From Myxococcales bacterium (GTDB taxonomy: Bacteria > Myxococcota > Myxococcia > Myxococcales > Myxococcaceae): a stretch of 64,000 nucleotides of DNA. Within the stretch, counting starts at the first letter, position 1. Every line of letters starts with the position of its first letter. The translations under genes were made by a program, and so were the position numbers. The stretch spans positions 78,962-142,961 of the forward strand of contig JACPVI010000039.1 in assembly GCA_016191815.1 (NCBI GenBank), read 5' to 3'. The notes below the pieces were generated by a model that was given only the letters and a program-made list of their open reading frames with translations, was not told the DNA's origin and searched no databases. Positions 33,695-42,983 of this stretch are shown piece by piece.

Positions 33695-35260
33695 TCACGC
33701 CGCCTTCGGGGCAGGGGGCTCCTTCTTTGCCGGTGGGGCGAGGAATGGCCGGAAGCCTGCCTGGCGCAGGGCGACCGCCTCGGCGGCGGCGAAGGCCACG
33801 ACGAACGCGCACAAGAGGAGCGCCACGAAGTAGCCCTCGGCGTAGCCGTGGTTGGTGTGCTGGTAGAGGTAGAAGAGGGCCAGGATCGCGTGCAGGCCGA
33901 AGAGGGCGTACAGGGGCGGTCGCTCCTTGCGCATCGCGAGGCCCAGCGCGAGGAAGCCGAGCATGTTCCAGTAGTACATGTTCACTACCAGCCAGGTGAA
34001 CACCAGCAGCGGCCCCAGCGCGAAGGCCGCGACGTCGCCGGCTCGCGCGAGCGCCAGCACCACCAGGAGGGTGAACAGGAGTTGCACCGCGAGGAAGGAC
34101 AGGGTGTGGTCCTTGATGTCGACGTCCGGGCGGCCCTGCTTGATCTCCCGCGGCGCGGCCCAGCCGCTCAGGAACTCGTCCGGCGAGGAGTAGGCGAGCT
34201 GGAGGAAGACGGTCTTGAGCGAGTACTGGTTGGCGTAGAACTTCTCCTCTCGGGTGACGTCGATGCGCCGCTTGTACTCGAGCCACACCCCCGGGCCGCC
34301 GAACATCGCCGAGGCGACGATCACCGCCGCCAGGAGGGAGCCGACCGCGCCCGCGCCGAAGCGCAGGTAGCGGGGGGCGATCCTCCGCTCGCGGATCGTC
34401 TGCAGCACCGCTTGGACGAGCAACGCCACGCCGAAGAAGATCGGAAAGAGCTTGGTCGCCACCGCGTAGCCGAAGAAGGCGCCCGCCGTCGCCCACCGGC
34501 CGCGCTTCATGAAGCACAGGCACATCCCGGTCGCGAAGAGCCAGTCCCACCTGAGGAAGCTGCCGGCGAGATAGTCGAAGACGATCGGCACCGCCGCGAA
34601 CACCGTGAGCGCGATGCTCGCCACCCGGAGCTCGAAGGTTCGGTAGATGAACCACCAGAGGATCGCCATCAGCGCGAAGTCCAGCCAACCGATGAGGACC
34701 TGGCTCGCTTGGGCGAGCGGCAGCAGCCTGGCGATGGGGTGGGCGACGATGGCCCAGGCCGGGGAGTTGCTGTTGCCATGATCCTGGAGGATGGCTGCCC
34801 AGTTCGCGGGAGTTCCCAGCATCCGCCGCCAGTCGTCCTTGAAGTCGGTCCACCGCTCGTCGCTGAACTTCGCGCGCACCCGCGGTGCGTCCTCGAGGGC
34901 CTGGGCGACCGGAATCACCTCGAAAGTGTGCAGGTCCCGGGTGTGGGTCAGCCCATCGAGCGCGTGCGCCGACTCCCGGTCGGCGAGGATCACCGCCTTG
35001 TAGAGATCGAACCAGCCGACCTCCTTCTGGTACTTGGCGCCGAGGTAGAAGTGGAACTGCTCCCAGTGGTGGACCATCCAACCGCCGCCGCGGAGCTGTC
35101 CGTAGTTGGCGAAGGCGAACACCGACAGCCCGGCGATCAGCGCGAAGGCGATTCTCCGGGCGCGCTCCTTTTCCGGCGCCAGCAGGCGGTCGAGCAGGAT
35201 GAGCGCGCAGGAGCCCTCCAGGATCGCGATCTTGATGATACCGGAGATGAAGTGGTTCAT
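33695..35260 (-). CDS. Multi-pass membrane protein, possible GT-C-like
   Basis: A 521-residue protein with about 11 hydrophobic segments and a large loop between the second and third (residues 60-165, with HHWEQFHFYLGAKYQKEVGW and ADRESAH). Acidic residues in the first extramembrane loop plus many membrane helices suggest a GT-C-type or DUF2029-like glycosyltransferase, but I see no firm signature. The C-terminal tail is Pro/Lys-rich. Confidence 0.65.
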   Translation of the reverse strand: MNHFISGIIKIAILEGSCALILLDRLLAPEKERARRIAFALIAGLSVFAFANYGQLRGGGWMVHHWEQFHFYLGAKYQKEVGWFDLYKAVILADRESAHALDGLTHTRDLHTFEVIPVAQALEDAPRVRAKFSDERWTDFKDDWRRMLGTPANWAAILQDHGNSNSPAWAIVAHPIARLLPLAQASQVLIGWLDFALMAILWWFIYRTFELRVASIALTVFAAVPIVFDYLAGSFLRWDWLFATGMCLCFMKRGRWATAGAFFGYAVATKLFPIFFGVALLVQAVLQTIRERRIAPRYLRFGAGAVGSLLAAVIVASAMFGGPGVWLEYKRRIDVTREEKFYANQYSLKTVFLQLAYSSPDEFLSGWAAPREIKQGRPDVDIKDHTLSFLAVQLLFTLLVVLALARAGDVAAFALGPLLVFTWLVVNMYYWNMLGFLALGLAMRKERPPLYALFGLHAILALFYLYQHTNHGYAEGYFVALLLCAFVVAFAAAEAVALRQAGFRPFLAPPAKKEPPAPKAA

Positions 35261-35420
35261 CTGTCGGGCGCTCGGAAGGTCGGTCGCGGCCTGCTGCGGC
35301 GAGTTGGCCGCCGCGTTATAGCGTCACCTTGACACCGGGTGCTCGGGCCGCCATCCTCCCGCGCTCCTCGAAGGCTGGCTAGGCGGCCAAGGCGCCGAAA
35401 CATCGAGGGAAAACGACCAG

Positions 35421-36497
35421 ATGAGCGCCTCCGAGCAGGACGTCCTCGCGGCGTTGGGCAAAGTGAAGGATCCGGAGCTGGACGTGGATCTGGTCCGCGC
35501 CGGGATGGTGAAGGAGGTGAAGGTGGCCGGCGGAGAGGTGAAGCTCCGCATCGAGCTGACCACGCCCGCCTGCCCGCTCAAGGGGAAGATCCAAGCAGAC
35601 GTCGAGGCCGCGGTGAAGGCCGTTCCGGGGGTCAAGGCGCTTGAGGTGCAGTGGGGAGCGCAGGTGCGGCCGGCGGTGTCTCCGGCCGGGCAGGGCCTGC
35701 TCCCCGAGGTGAAGAACGTGGTGCTGGTGGGCGCGGGCAAGGGCGGAGTGGGCAAGAGCACCGTGGCGGTGAACCTGGCCGCGGCGCTGGCCCGCTTCGG
35801 CTCCAAGGTGGGCCTGCTCGACGCGGACTTCTACGGGCCGTCCATTCCGACGATGACCGGCATCACCCAGCGCCCGGTCAGCCACGACGGGAAGACGTTG
35901 GATCCGCTCGAGGCGTTCGGGATGCGGGTGATGTCCATCGGTTTCTTGGTGGAGCCGGACCAGGCGCTCATCTGGCGCGGCCCGATGTTGCACGGGGCGC
36001 TCCAGCAGCTCCTGCGCGACGTGAACTGGGGAGAGCTGGATTACCTGGTGCTCGATCTGCCGCCGGGGACGGGAGACGTGGCGCTCTCGGTATCCCAGTC
36101 GGTGCGAACCACCGGCGCGGTGCTCGTCACCACTCCGCAGGACGTGGCCCTCGCCGACGTGGTGCGCGCGAAGATGATGTTCGACAAGGTGCAAATCCCG
36201 GTGCTCGGCATCGTGGAGAACATGAGCTCCTTCGCCTGCCCGCATTGCGGGCACGCCACGGCGATCTTCGATCAAGGCGGGGGCCGGAAGGCCGCCGAGG
36301 CGATGGGCATTCCGTTCCTCGGTGAGTTGCCGCTGGAGCCCCGGGTGCGCCAGGGTGGCGACCGCGGGACTCCTTCCGTCTGCGCCGAGCCCAAGAGCGC
36401 CGAGGCGAAGGCGTTCATGGAGCTGGCCCAGGCGGTGGCAGGCCGGATCTCCCAGGAGAACATGCGCGTCCGGCTGCCGGTGATGTCGGCCCACTAG
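35421..36497 (+). CDS. mrp: Mrp/NBP35-family Fe-S carrier ATPase
   Basis: A 358-residue protein with an N-terminal MIP18/DUF59 domain (KVKDPELDVDLVRAGMVKEV; TTPACPLKGKI) and a C-terminal ParA-like ATPase. The deviant Walker A is GAGKGGVGKST (residues 104-114) and the Fe-S-bridging cysteines are Cys273 and Cys276 (CPHC). DADFYGPSIPTMTG and DLPPGTGDVAL are family hallmarks. It carries [4Fe-4S] clusters to apo-proteins in the cytoplasm. Two small genes follow closely. Confidence 0.93.
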   Translation: MSASEQDVLAALGKVKDPELDVDLVRAGMVKEVKVAGGEVKLRIELTTPACPLKGKIQADVEAAVKAVPGVKALEVQWGAQVRPAVSPAGQGLLPEVKNVVLVGAGKGGVGKSTVAVNLAAALARFGSKVGLLDADFYGPSIPTMTGITQRPVSHDGKTLDPLEAFGMRVMSIGFLVEPDQALIWRGPMLHGALQQLLRDVNWGELDYLVLDLPPGTGDVALSVSQSVRTTGAVLVTTPQDVALADVVRAKMMFDKVQIPVLGIVENMSSFACPHCGHATAIFDQGGGRKAAEAMGIPFLGELPLEPRVRQGGDRGTPSVCAEPKSAEAKAFMELAQAVAGRISQENMRVRLPVMSAH

Positions 36498-36499
36498 AG

Positions 36500-36940
36500 A
36501 TGATGCCCGAAGAAGACAACATCCCCGATCCGCTGCTCGAGGAGCCCGTCGACGAGAAGTCCGCCCGCGGAGTGGTGTCGGAGTTCGTTCGCAAGGTGGC
36601 TCTGGCCGGCCTGGGAGCGGTCTTCATGACCGAGGAGGGAATTCGCCACCTCGCCGGCCAGCTCAAGCTGCCCAAGGAGGCGCTCTCCTTCATTCTCAGC
36701 CAGGCGGAGCGCACCAAGGATGAGATCGGCCGGGTGGCGTCGGAGGAAATCCGCGGCTTCTTCCAGTCGGAGAAGCTCCGCTCCGAGTTCCTGAAGCTCT
36801 TGGCGGGAATGACGATCGAGGTGAAGGCCGAGGTCCGGCTCCTTCCTCGCCGAGAGCCGAAGGCCGCCGCCGGCGAGGAGCTTTCTCCCTCGGTGGACGT
36901 GGTGGAGGTCCACGCCCGCCGGAAGAAGAAGAAGGAGTAA
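36500..36940 (+). CDS. Small helical protein, phasin-like
   Basis: A 146-residue protein starting 3 bp after mrp. An acidic N-terminus precedes VRKVALAGLGAVFMTEEGIRHLA, which resembles the start of PhaF/PhaI-type phasins. A charged helix (LPKEALSFILSQAERTKDEIGRV) and a basic C-terminus follow. The phasin link is suggestive only; no polyhydroxyalkanoate genes are nearby. Confidence 0.62.
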   Translation: MMPEEDNIPDPLLEEPVDEKSARGVVSEFVRKVALAGLGAVFMTEEGIRHLAGQLKLPKEALSFILSQAERTKDEIGRVASEEIRGFFQSEKLRSEFLKLLAGMTIEVKAEVRLLPRREPKAAAGEELSPSVDVVEVHARRKKKKE

Positions 36941-36944
36941 CGGC

Positions 36945-37295
36945 TTGAGGTGGAAGCGGCTGCCGCTGCTCCTGGTCGCTCTCGTAGGGCTCTGGCTGTG
37001 GAAGGGCGGCGGGGGCCTGTTTCCTACCGGCAGGGAGCTGGTCTACGAGTTGCCCATCGACTCCACCATCCGGGAGGTGGAGATCCAACTTTGGGACGGG
37101 GAGGAGCTGCTCAAGCGGGAGGCCATCTCCTTCGCCGATGGCCCCGCTCCGAGCGTGGTGCAGAAGCTGCCCCTGAAGGAGGGCGAGTACCTGGCTCGAG
37201 TCTTCATCCGCCGCCGGGATGCCGGTTCCCCCGAGGCATTCTCGAGGAAGGTGCATGTAGGTGACGCGGAGACTGTCGTCACCTCGCTGCGTTAA
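36945..37295 (+). CDS. Small exported or anchored protein
   Basis: A 116-residue protein from TTG 36945. An N-terminal hydrophobic helix (LPLLLVALVGLWLWKGGGG) is followed by a beta-rich domain (REVEIQLWDGEELLKREAISF; LKEGEYLARVFIRRR). This looks like a single Ig-like or transthyretin-like periplasmic domain. No family assigned. Runs on from the preceding gene with a 4-bp gap. Confidence 0.6.
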   Translation: MRWKRLPLLLVALVGLWLWKGGGGLFPTGRELVYELPIDSTIREVEIQLWDGEELLKREAISFADGPAPSVVQKLPLKEGEYLARVFIRRRDAGSPEAFSRKVHVGDAETVVTSLR

Positions 37296-37502
37296 GCGCA
37301 ACTCGGCTGCCGCGCGCATCGAAAACTCCCATGTGAGCTTCGCCAGTGAGCTTCCGATGCTGTGCGCCCTTTTGCCGGCGGTGATGTTGCCGTTGGTCCG
37401 GCGCGCCGCCGCGTCGCTGGCGGAGGCGGTGCGCTCGGACCGTCCGGCCGCCGCGCTTCTCCCGATCCGACCCGATCAAAGGGTCCGGAAGAGGAGAAGC
37501 CC

Positions 37503-38246
37503 ATGCCGCGACCGCTGATCGCCGTCCTGCTCGCCTCCGCCTGCGTCAGGTACGGCGCCATCCACCCCGAATCTCATCGCCACAACGAGCTGTGCGCCGA
37601 CCTGCTCGCGCGCGGTGAGCTGGTGAGCGCGGAGATCCACTGCGATCACTCGCTCGAATACTCTCCGCACAACGCCGACGCCTGGACCAACAAGGGCCTC
37701 ATCGCCTCGCGCCGAGGCGAGCAGGGCACCGCCAAGGAGCACTTCATCCGGGCGCTCCGCTTCAACGAGAACCAGGCCCAGGCGCACAACGATCTCGGCG
37801 CGCTCTACCTGGAGGAGGGCGCGCTCGGCCAGGCCCGGGACTGCTTCCGTCGCGCCCTGAAGGTCAACCCCGACTTCAACGAGGCGTGGAGCAACCTCGG
37901 CCTCGCGCTGTTCCGGATTGGCGATCTCCCCGGCGCCGAGAGCCAGTACCGCCACGCCATCGCGGTGAACCCGGCGCTCTCCGGCCCCAGGCACGATCTC
38001 GCGGTGGTGCTCCGCGCGCGCGGCGATCGCGAGGGCGCGGTGGGGGAGCTGACCGCGGCGGTGGAGCTGGAGCCTTCCTACGCCCAGGCCTGGCTGCACC
38101 TCGGCGCGATCCTCGGAGAGCTGGGAAGGTGGCGAGAGGCACGGGACTCGTTCCAGTCCTGCCTGGCCGCGGACCCGAAGGAGCCGGACTGCCTGGCGAA
38201 CCTGCGCCGCGCGCTACAGATGGTGGCGTCGCTGGAGACCCCATGA
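37503..38246 (+). CDS. TPR-repeat lipoprotein (PilF/Tgl-like)
   Basis: A 247-residue protein with a short lipoprotein signal (RPLIAVLLASACVRYG, Cys near 14) and five or six TPRs (e.g. AEIHCDHSLEYSPHNADAWTNKGLIASRRGEQGTA; DCFRRALKVNPDFNEAWSNLGLALFRIGDLPGAE). Size and layout match the PilF/Tgl family that helps assemble the type IV pilus secretin; many other TPR lipoproteins look alike, so this stays tentative. GAGGAG precedes ATG 37503. Confidence 0.8.
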   Translation: MPRPLIAVLLASACVRYGAIHPESHRHNELCADLLARGELVSAEIHCDHSLEYSPHNADAWTNKGLIASRRGEQGTAKEHFIRALRFNENQAQAHNDLGALYLEEGALGQARDCFRRALKVNPDFNEAWSNLGLALFRIGDLPGAESQYRHAIAVNPALSGPRHDLAVVLRARGDREGAVGELTAAVELEPSYAQAWLHLGAILGELGRWREARDSFQSCLAADPKEPDCLANLRRALQMVASLETP

Positions 38247-38416
38247 GGAAACGCCGAGTCCTCGTTCTTCATAGGGCGCCGCAGGAGGACGGGGGCATGA
38301 TCCGCCTCTTGGTCGACCTCGGGCTGATTGAGATCCGCGCCCGGTTGCCGCCCGACCGACGAGAGGTCGACGGCGCCGCCCTTGCCGGTCGACAGGCGCA
38401 CGGCTCTCGCGTATGA
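38243..38416 (+). CDS. Possible small ORF, 57 aa
   Basis: ATG 38243 overlaps the TPR gene stop in ATGA fashion and encodes [18 protein letters not shown] and a short helix. No family recognised. It could be coupled or could be chance. Confidence 0.3.
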   Translation: MRKRRVLVLHRAPQEDGGMIRLLVDLGLIEIRARLPPDRREVDGAALAGRQAHGSRV

Positions 38417-38441
38417 GGGCCGCCGTTCGCGGAGGATTGAG

Positions 38442-39290
38442 ATGGCAACCGAGCACCTGCTGATCATCGGCGCGGGCCAGATGGGCGCCGGCATCGCGCA
38501 GGTGGCGCTCCAGAGCGGGCTCGAGGTGACCCTGGTGGACGTGGCGAAGCCCGCCGTCGACAAGGGAGTGGAGCGGATCAAGTCGGGCCTCCAGAAGCTC
38601 GTGGAGAAGGGAAAACTCGACGAAGCCAAGCGAGCCGCGGCGCTGGAGCGGTTGCGGACCGCCACCTCCGCCGCCGACGCCAAGGACGTGGACTTCGCCG
38701 TCGAGGCGGTCATCGAGAGCGAGGAGCTGAAGAAGAAGATCTTCCTCGAGCTGGACCAGCTCGTCCGGCCCGGCGGGGTGCTCGCCACCAACACCTCGTC
38801 CATTCCCATCACCCGGATTGCCGCCTCCACCAGCCGGCCCCAGGCGGTGATCGGGATGCACTTCATGAACCCGGTGCCGCTGATGGCGCTGGTGGAGATC
38901 ATCCGCGGCGCGGCGACCAGCGACGAGACCTTCGCCGCCACCCAGGAGCTGGCCACGCGGATGGGGAAGACCACCGTCACCTCGCGCGATTTCCCGGGGT
39001 TCATCGTCAATCGCATCCTCATTCCGATGCTGAACGAGGCCTGCTTCGCGCTGATGGAGGGCTTGGGCACCGCCGAGGACATCGACACCGCGATGAAGCT
39101 CGGCACCAACCAGCCGATGGGGCCGCTCCAGCTCGCCGACTTCGTGGGCCTCGACACCTGCCTGTACATCGCCGAGGTGCTTCACAAGGGACTGGGCGAT
39201 GACAAGTACCGGCCCTGCCCGCTGTTGCGGCAGCTCGTGGACGCGGGCTGGCTGGGGAAGAAGACCGGCCGGGGCTTCTACCAGTACTAG
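38442..39290 (+). CDS. hbd: 3-hydroxybutyryl-CoA (3-hydroxyacyl-CoA) dehydrogenase
   Basis: A 282-residue NAD-dependent enzyme with a Rossmann fold ([17 protein letters not shown]) and the catalytic region [19 protein letters not shown] (His in HFMNP), then [18 protein letters not shown] and the C-terminal helical dimer domain ([19 protein letters not shown]). It oxidises 3-hydroxyacyl-CoA, acetoacetyl-CoA metabolism being typical for this size. ATG 38442 has GGAGG at 38431-38435. First gene of the acyl-CoA cluster. Confidence 0.93.
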   Translation: MATEHLLIIGAGQMGAGIAQVALQSGLEVTLVDVAKPAVDKGVERIKSGLQKLVEKGKLDEAKRAAALERLRTATSAADAKDVDFAVEAVIESEELKKKIFLELDQLVRPGGVLATNTSSIPITRIAASTSRPQAVIGMHFMNPVPLMALVEIIRGAATSDETFAATQELATRMGKTTVTSRDFPGFIVNRILIPMLNEACFALMEGLGTAEDIDTAMKLGTNQPMGPLQLADFVGLDTCLYIAEVLHKGLGDDKYRPCPLLRQLVDAGWLGKKTGRGFYQY

Positions 39291-39306
39291 CCGCCGAGGA
39301 GCCGCC

Positions 39307-40089
39307 ATGGGCTACGAAACCATCCGCCTCGAGTACGAGGAACAGCTCGCCATCCTCACCATCGACCGCCCGAAGGCGCTCAACGCCTTCAACGCCAAGG
39401 CGCTCCAGGAGGTGGAGCTGGCGCTCCGAGTGGTCCACCACAACGCGCAGCTCCGCGCCCTCATCGTCACTGGGTCCGGCGAGAAGGCCTTCGTGGCCGG
39501 AGCGGACATCGCCGAGATGGTCGAGATGACCCCCACCCAGGCGCGGGAGTTCGCCGGCATCGGACACCGGGTGTTTCACATGATGGAGACGCTCTCCATC
39601 CCCACCATCGCGGCGGTGAACGGCTTCGCCCTGGGCGGCGGCTGCGAGCTGGCGCTCTGCTGCGACCTCATCTACGCCTCGGAGAATGCCAAGCTCGGCC
39701 TCCCCGAGGTCACCTTGGGGGTCATCCCCGGCTTCGGCGGCACCCAGAGGCTCACCCGCCTGGTCGGCCGTGTCCGCGCGAAGGAGCTGATCTTCACCGG
39801 AGAGATGGTCGACGCGGCGAAGGCCAAGGAGATCGGCCTGGTGCTCGAGGTGCTGCCGGCCGACAGGCTCATGGAGCACTGCCGCTCGGTCGCCCACAAG
39901 CTGCTCAAGCGGGGCCCGCTCGCCATCGCCCAGGCCAAGCGGGTGATCGAGTTCGGCGCCGACGGCGACCTCCGGAGCGCCAACGAGTTGGAGCGGCAGG
40001 GCTTCTCGATGCTCTTCGGCTCCGAGGACCAGCGAGAGGGCATGCGTGCCTTCCTCGAGAAGCGCCAACCGATGTTCAAGGGGAGGTAG
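39307..40089 (+). CDS. Enoyl-CoA hydratase (crotonase)
   Basis: A 260-residue crotonase with both catalytic glutamates: Glu114 (LGGGCELALCCD) and Glu134 (GLPEVTLGVIPGFGGTQRL). The oxyanion-hole motif GEKAFVAGADIAEM is intact. It hydrates short-chain trans-2-enoyl-CoA. It lies 16 bp after hbd and 36 bp before an acyl-CoA dehydrogenase, giving consecutive beta-oxidation steps in one operon. Confidence 0.93.
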   Translation: MGYETIRLEYEEQLAILTIDRPKALNAFNAKALQEVELALRVVHHNAQLRALIVTGSGEKAFVAGADIAEMVEMTPTQAREFAGIGHRVFHMMETLSIPTIAAVNGFALGGGCELALCCDLIYASENAKLGLPEVTLGVIPGFGGTQRLTRLVGRVRAKELIFTGEMVDAAKAKEIGLVLEVLPADRLMEHCRSVAHKLLKRGPLAIAQAKRVIEFGADGDLRSANELERQGFSMLFGSEDQREGMRAFLEKRQPMFKGR

Positions 40090-40125
40090 AGTGCCCTCCC
40101 CCGTGGGGGGAACGAGGAACGAAAA

Positions 40126-41268
40126 GTGAATTTCGAGCTCAATGACGTCCAGCGGGAGATCCAGCGAGTCTGCCGGGACTTTGCCGCTCGCGAGCTCACC
40201 CCCAACGCCCGCCGCTGGGACGACAGGCACGAGTGGCCCACCGAGGCGGTGAAGAAGCTCGCCGAGCTTTCCCTGCTTGGCATGTGCGCGCCCGAGAAGT
40301 ACGGCGGCGCAGGGCTAGACAACGTCTGCTACGCGCTGGCGATGGAAGAGATCAGCCGCGGGTGCGCCTCCACCGGCGTGATCATGAGCGTGAACAACTC
40401 GCTCTACTGCGACCCGGTGCTCAAGTTCGGCTCCGAGGAGCAGAAGCGGGACTTCCTCACCCCGTTCGCAAAGGGGGAGAAGCTGGGCTGCTTCGGGCTC
40501 ACCGAGCCGGAGGCGGGCTCGGACGCCGCGGCGCAGAGGACCACCGCCGTCCGCAAGGGTGACGAGTACGTCATCAACGGCTCGAAGAACTGGATCACCG
40601 TGGGGCCGAAGGCGGACGCCATCGTGCTGTTCGCGATGACCGACAAGGCCGCCGGTCACAAGGGCATCACCGCCTTCCTCGTGCCCACCGACTCGCCCGG
40701 CTTCGACCGGCAGCCGCCCGACAAGAAGATGGGGATCTGCGCGGCCTGGTCCTGCACCATCTACCTCGAGGACTGCCGCGTCCCGGCGAAGAACCGGCTC
40801 GGCAAGGAGGGCGACGGCTTCAAGGTGGCGATGAGCACCCTCGATGGCGGGCGAATCGGCATCGCCTCCCAGGCCCTCGGGATCGCCCGGGCCGCCTACG
40901 AGGAGGCGGTGGCCTACTCCTCGGTGCGCAAGACCTTCGGCAAGCCCATTCGGGAGCACCAGGCCATCCAGTTCATGCTCGCCGACATGGCGACCGAGAT
41001 CGACGCCGCTCGGCTGTTGGTCTTGCGGGCTGCGCTCCTCAAGGACCAAGGAGTGCGGCACTCGATGGAGAGCTCGATGGCCAAGCTCTACGCTTCGGAG
41101 ATGGCCGGCCGCGTCTGCCACCACGCCCTGCAGATCCACGGGGGCATGGGGTACAGCAAGGAGATGGACGTGGAGCGCCACGTCCGCGACGCGCGCATCA
41201 CCGAGATCTACGAAGGCACCAGCGAGATCCAGCGGATCGTCATCTCCGCCAACCTGCTCAAGGAGTAG
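40126..41268 (+). CDS. Acyl-CoA dehydrogenase, short/branched-chain type
   Basis: A 380-residue FAD enzyme. FGLTEPEAGSDAAAQRTTA and NGSKNWITVG bind FAD and substrate. The catalytic base is Glu363 in ITEIYEGTSEIQRIV. GGRIGIASQALGIARAAYE and QIHGGMGYSKEMDVER are typical of butyryl/short-chain members. Electrons go to ETF. GTG 40126. Confidence 0.94.
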   Translation: MNFELNDVQREIQRVCRDFAARELTPNARRWDDRHEWPTEAVKKLAELSLLGMCAPEKYGGAGLDNVCYALAMEEISRGCASTGVIMSVNNSLYCDPVLKFGSEEQKRDFLTPFAKGEKLGCFGLTEPEAGSDAAAQRTTAVRKGDEYVINGSKNWITVGPKADAIVLFAMTDKAAGHKGITAFLVPTDSPGFDRQPPDKKMGICAAWSCTIYLEDCRVPAKNRLGKEGDGFKVAMSTLDGGRIGIASQALGIARAAYEEAVAYSSVRKTFGKPIREHQAIQFMLADMATEIDAARLLVLRAALLKDQGVRHSMESSMAKLYASEMAGRVCHHALQIHGGMGYSKEMDVERHVRDARITEIYEGTSEIQRIVISANLLKE

Positions 41269-41272
41269 TCAG

Positions 41273-41740
41273 ATGAAGCGGCTCGTGCTCGCCACCTCGT
41301 TGCTCGCCGGCACCTGGGCGCTGGCCCAGGGTCAGCCGCCGCGCAAGGAGGCGGTGAAGGATCTGGTGAAGGAGGCGGTGAGCGGCCAGGACGCCGCCGC
41401 CAAGCCGGCGCAGGCCCCTCCGGACGTGGAGAAGATGCCGTTCACGCCCGAGTCGATCCGCAAGGTAGTCAACCACTATCAGCCGCAGATCCAGGCCTGC
41501 TACGAGGAGACGATGGCCACCAAGGAGAAGGTGGTCGAGGGGAGGATCCTCACCTCCTGGGTGATCACCGCGGAGGGCATGGTGAAGGGCGCGAAGGTGG
41601 AGAAGAAGAGCACCACGGTGAAGGATCCCAAGCTCCACGAGTGCGTGGTGGCGGTGCTATCGACGATGACCTTCCCCAAGCCTCCGAAGAACCAGGAGCA
41701 CCCGATCCAGTACCCCTTCAACCTGAAGGCCATCCAGTAG
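41273..41740 (+). CDS. AgmX/PglI C-terminal domain protein
   Basis: A 155-residue secreted protein (signal MKRLVLATSLLAGTWALA). The C-terminal domain (FTPESIRKVVNHYQPQIQACYEETMATKE, GRILTSWVITAEGMVKGAKVEKK, LHECVVAVLSTMTFPKPP) matches the AgmX/PglI TonB-like domain common in myxobacteria, with the two cysteines (CYE and HEC) usual for it. In larger proteins this domain is linked to gliding; here it stands alone between two acyl-CoA dehydrogenases. Confidence 0.82.
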   Translation: MKRLVLATSLLAGTWALAQGQPPRKEAVKDLVKEAVSGQDAAAKPAQAPPDVEKMPFTPESIRKVVNHYQPQIQACYEETMATKEKVVEGRILTSWVITAEGMVKGAKVEKKSTTVKDPKLHECVVAVLSTMTFPKPPKNQEHPIQYPFNLKAIQ

Positions 41741-41763
41741 GCGGGGCCGGGCGCCGAAGTCCA

Positions 41764-42918
41764 GTGGACCTCGAGCTCAACGAGACCCAGAAGCTCGTCC
41801 GCGAGACGGCGCGAAGCTTCGCCCGCGAGAAGGTCGCCCCGCGCGCGAAGCTGCACGATCGCGAGGAGCGCTTCCCCGCCGAGATCTACCGGCAGATGGG
41901 CGAGCTTGGGCTGCTCGGGGTCAACGTCCCCCCACAGTTGGGAGGTGCCGGAGCGGGGGCGGTCTCCTACGCCCTGGCGATGATGGAGATCTCCACCGCC
42001 TGCGCTTCCACCGCGGTGGGCATGGCGGTCACCAACATGTGCGCCGAGCTGATCGCCGAGGCCGGCACCGAGGCGCAGCGAAAGAAGTACGTCCCGCGCC
42101 TCGCTTCCGGGGAGGCCTTGGTGGGCGCCTTCGCCCTGTCCGAGCCGCACTGTGGCTCCGATGCGGCAGCGCTCCGCACCCGTGCCAGGAGAGTCGGCGA
42201 TCGGTACGTGTTGGACGGCTCCAAGCAGTGGGTCTCCTCCGGCGCCTTCGCCGGGGTGATGGTGGTGTGGGCGCGGACCGCTCCGGCCGGCGACTCCCCA
42301 AGACGCGGGATCTCCTGCTTCATCGTCGAGGGCAACCCTCCCGGCCTCACCGTCGGAAAGCCGGAGGACAAGATGGGCCTGCGCGGCTCCAACACGGTGC
42401 CGCTCACCTTCGAGGGCTGTGAGGTGCCGGCCGAGAACCTGCTCGGGAAGGAGGGCGACGGCTTCAGGCTCGCCCTGCTTGCGCTCCAGGGCGGGCGGAT
42501 CGGCATCGCCAGCCAGGCCTGCGGCGTCGCCCGTGCCGCGCTGGAGGCCTCGGTGGCCTATTCGAAGCAGAGGACCGCCTTCGGGCAGCGGCTGGCGGAT
42601 TTCCAAGCGCTTCGCTTCTGCATGGCCAACATCGCCACCGAGCTTGGCGCGGCGGAGCTGCTCACCCTTCGCGCGGCCTGGCTCAAGGAAGCCGGCCAGC
42701 GGTTCGTGCGCGAGGCCTCGATGGCCAAGCTCTTCGCGAGCGAGATGGCCCAGCGCGCCTGCGACAAGGCGGTGCAGATCCACGGCGGCTACGGCTACAT
42801 CGACGAGTTCCCCGTGGAGCGGTACCTTCGCGACGCGCGGGTGCAGACGATCTACGAGGGCACCAGCGAGATCCAACGGATGGTGATCGCCCGGGAGATA
42901 CTCAAGGCCGCCGGGTGA
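41764..42918 (+). CDS. Acyl-CoA dehydrogenase
   Basis: A 384-residue enzyme from GTG 41764, paralogous to the one at 40126. FALSEPHCGSDAAALRTRA, DKMGLRGSNTVPLTFEGCEVP and QIHGGYGYIDEFPVERYLRD are conserved, and the catalytic base is Glu365 in QTIYEGTSEIQ. It has His-Cys at the flavin loop where the neighbour has Glu-Ala, hinting at a different acyl preference. Confidence 0.93.
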   Translation: MDLELNETQKLVRETARSFAREKVAPRAKLHDREERFPAEIYRQMGELGLLGVNVPPQLGGAGAGAVSYALAMMEISTACASTAVGMAVTNMCAELIAEAGTEAQRKKYVPRLASGEALVGAFALSEPHCGSDAAALRTRARRVGDRYVLDGSKQWVSSGAFAGVMVVWARTAPAGDSPRRGISCFIVEGNPPGLTVGKPEDKMGLRGSNTVPLTFEGCEVPAENLLGKEGDGFRLALLALQGGRIGIASQACGVARAALEASVAYSKQRTAFGQRLADFQALRFCMANIATELGAAELLTLRAAWLKEAGQRFVREASMAKLFASEMAQRACDKAVQIHGGYGYIDEFPVERYLRDARVQTIYEGTSEIQRMVIAREILKAAG

Positions 42919-42931
42919 GCCTCCCCGGATT

Positions 42932-42964
42932 CCCTCTCCGTCCGGGAGAGGGCTAGGGTGAGGG
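42932..42964. repeat. Palindromic intergenic repeat (REP-like), copy 2
   Basis: CCCTCTCC (42932-42939) pairs with GGAGAGGG (42945-42952), followed by AGGGTGAGGG. The core is identical to that at 15655-15679. It sits between an acyl-CoA dehydrogenase and a lipoprotein gene and may terminate the former. Confidence 0.6.
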
Positions 42965-42983
42965 AAGCGTCGAGGAGCTCAAC

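Noticed and set aside
33200..35081. 671-aa minus-strand open frame overlapping three genes
   Set aside because: Out-of-frame reading of the membrane-protein gene with Arg/Gly-rich sequence and no start context.
35315..35352. TTGACA at 35329-35334 as an mrp promoter, or TATAAC on the other strand for the membrane protein
   Set aside because: Neither has an acceptable partner hexamer at 16-18 bp.
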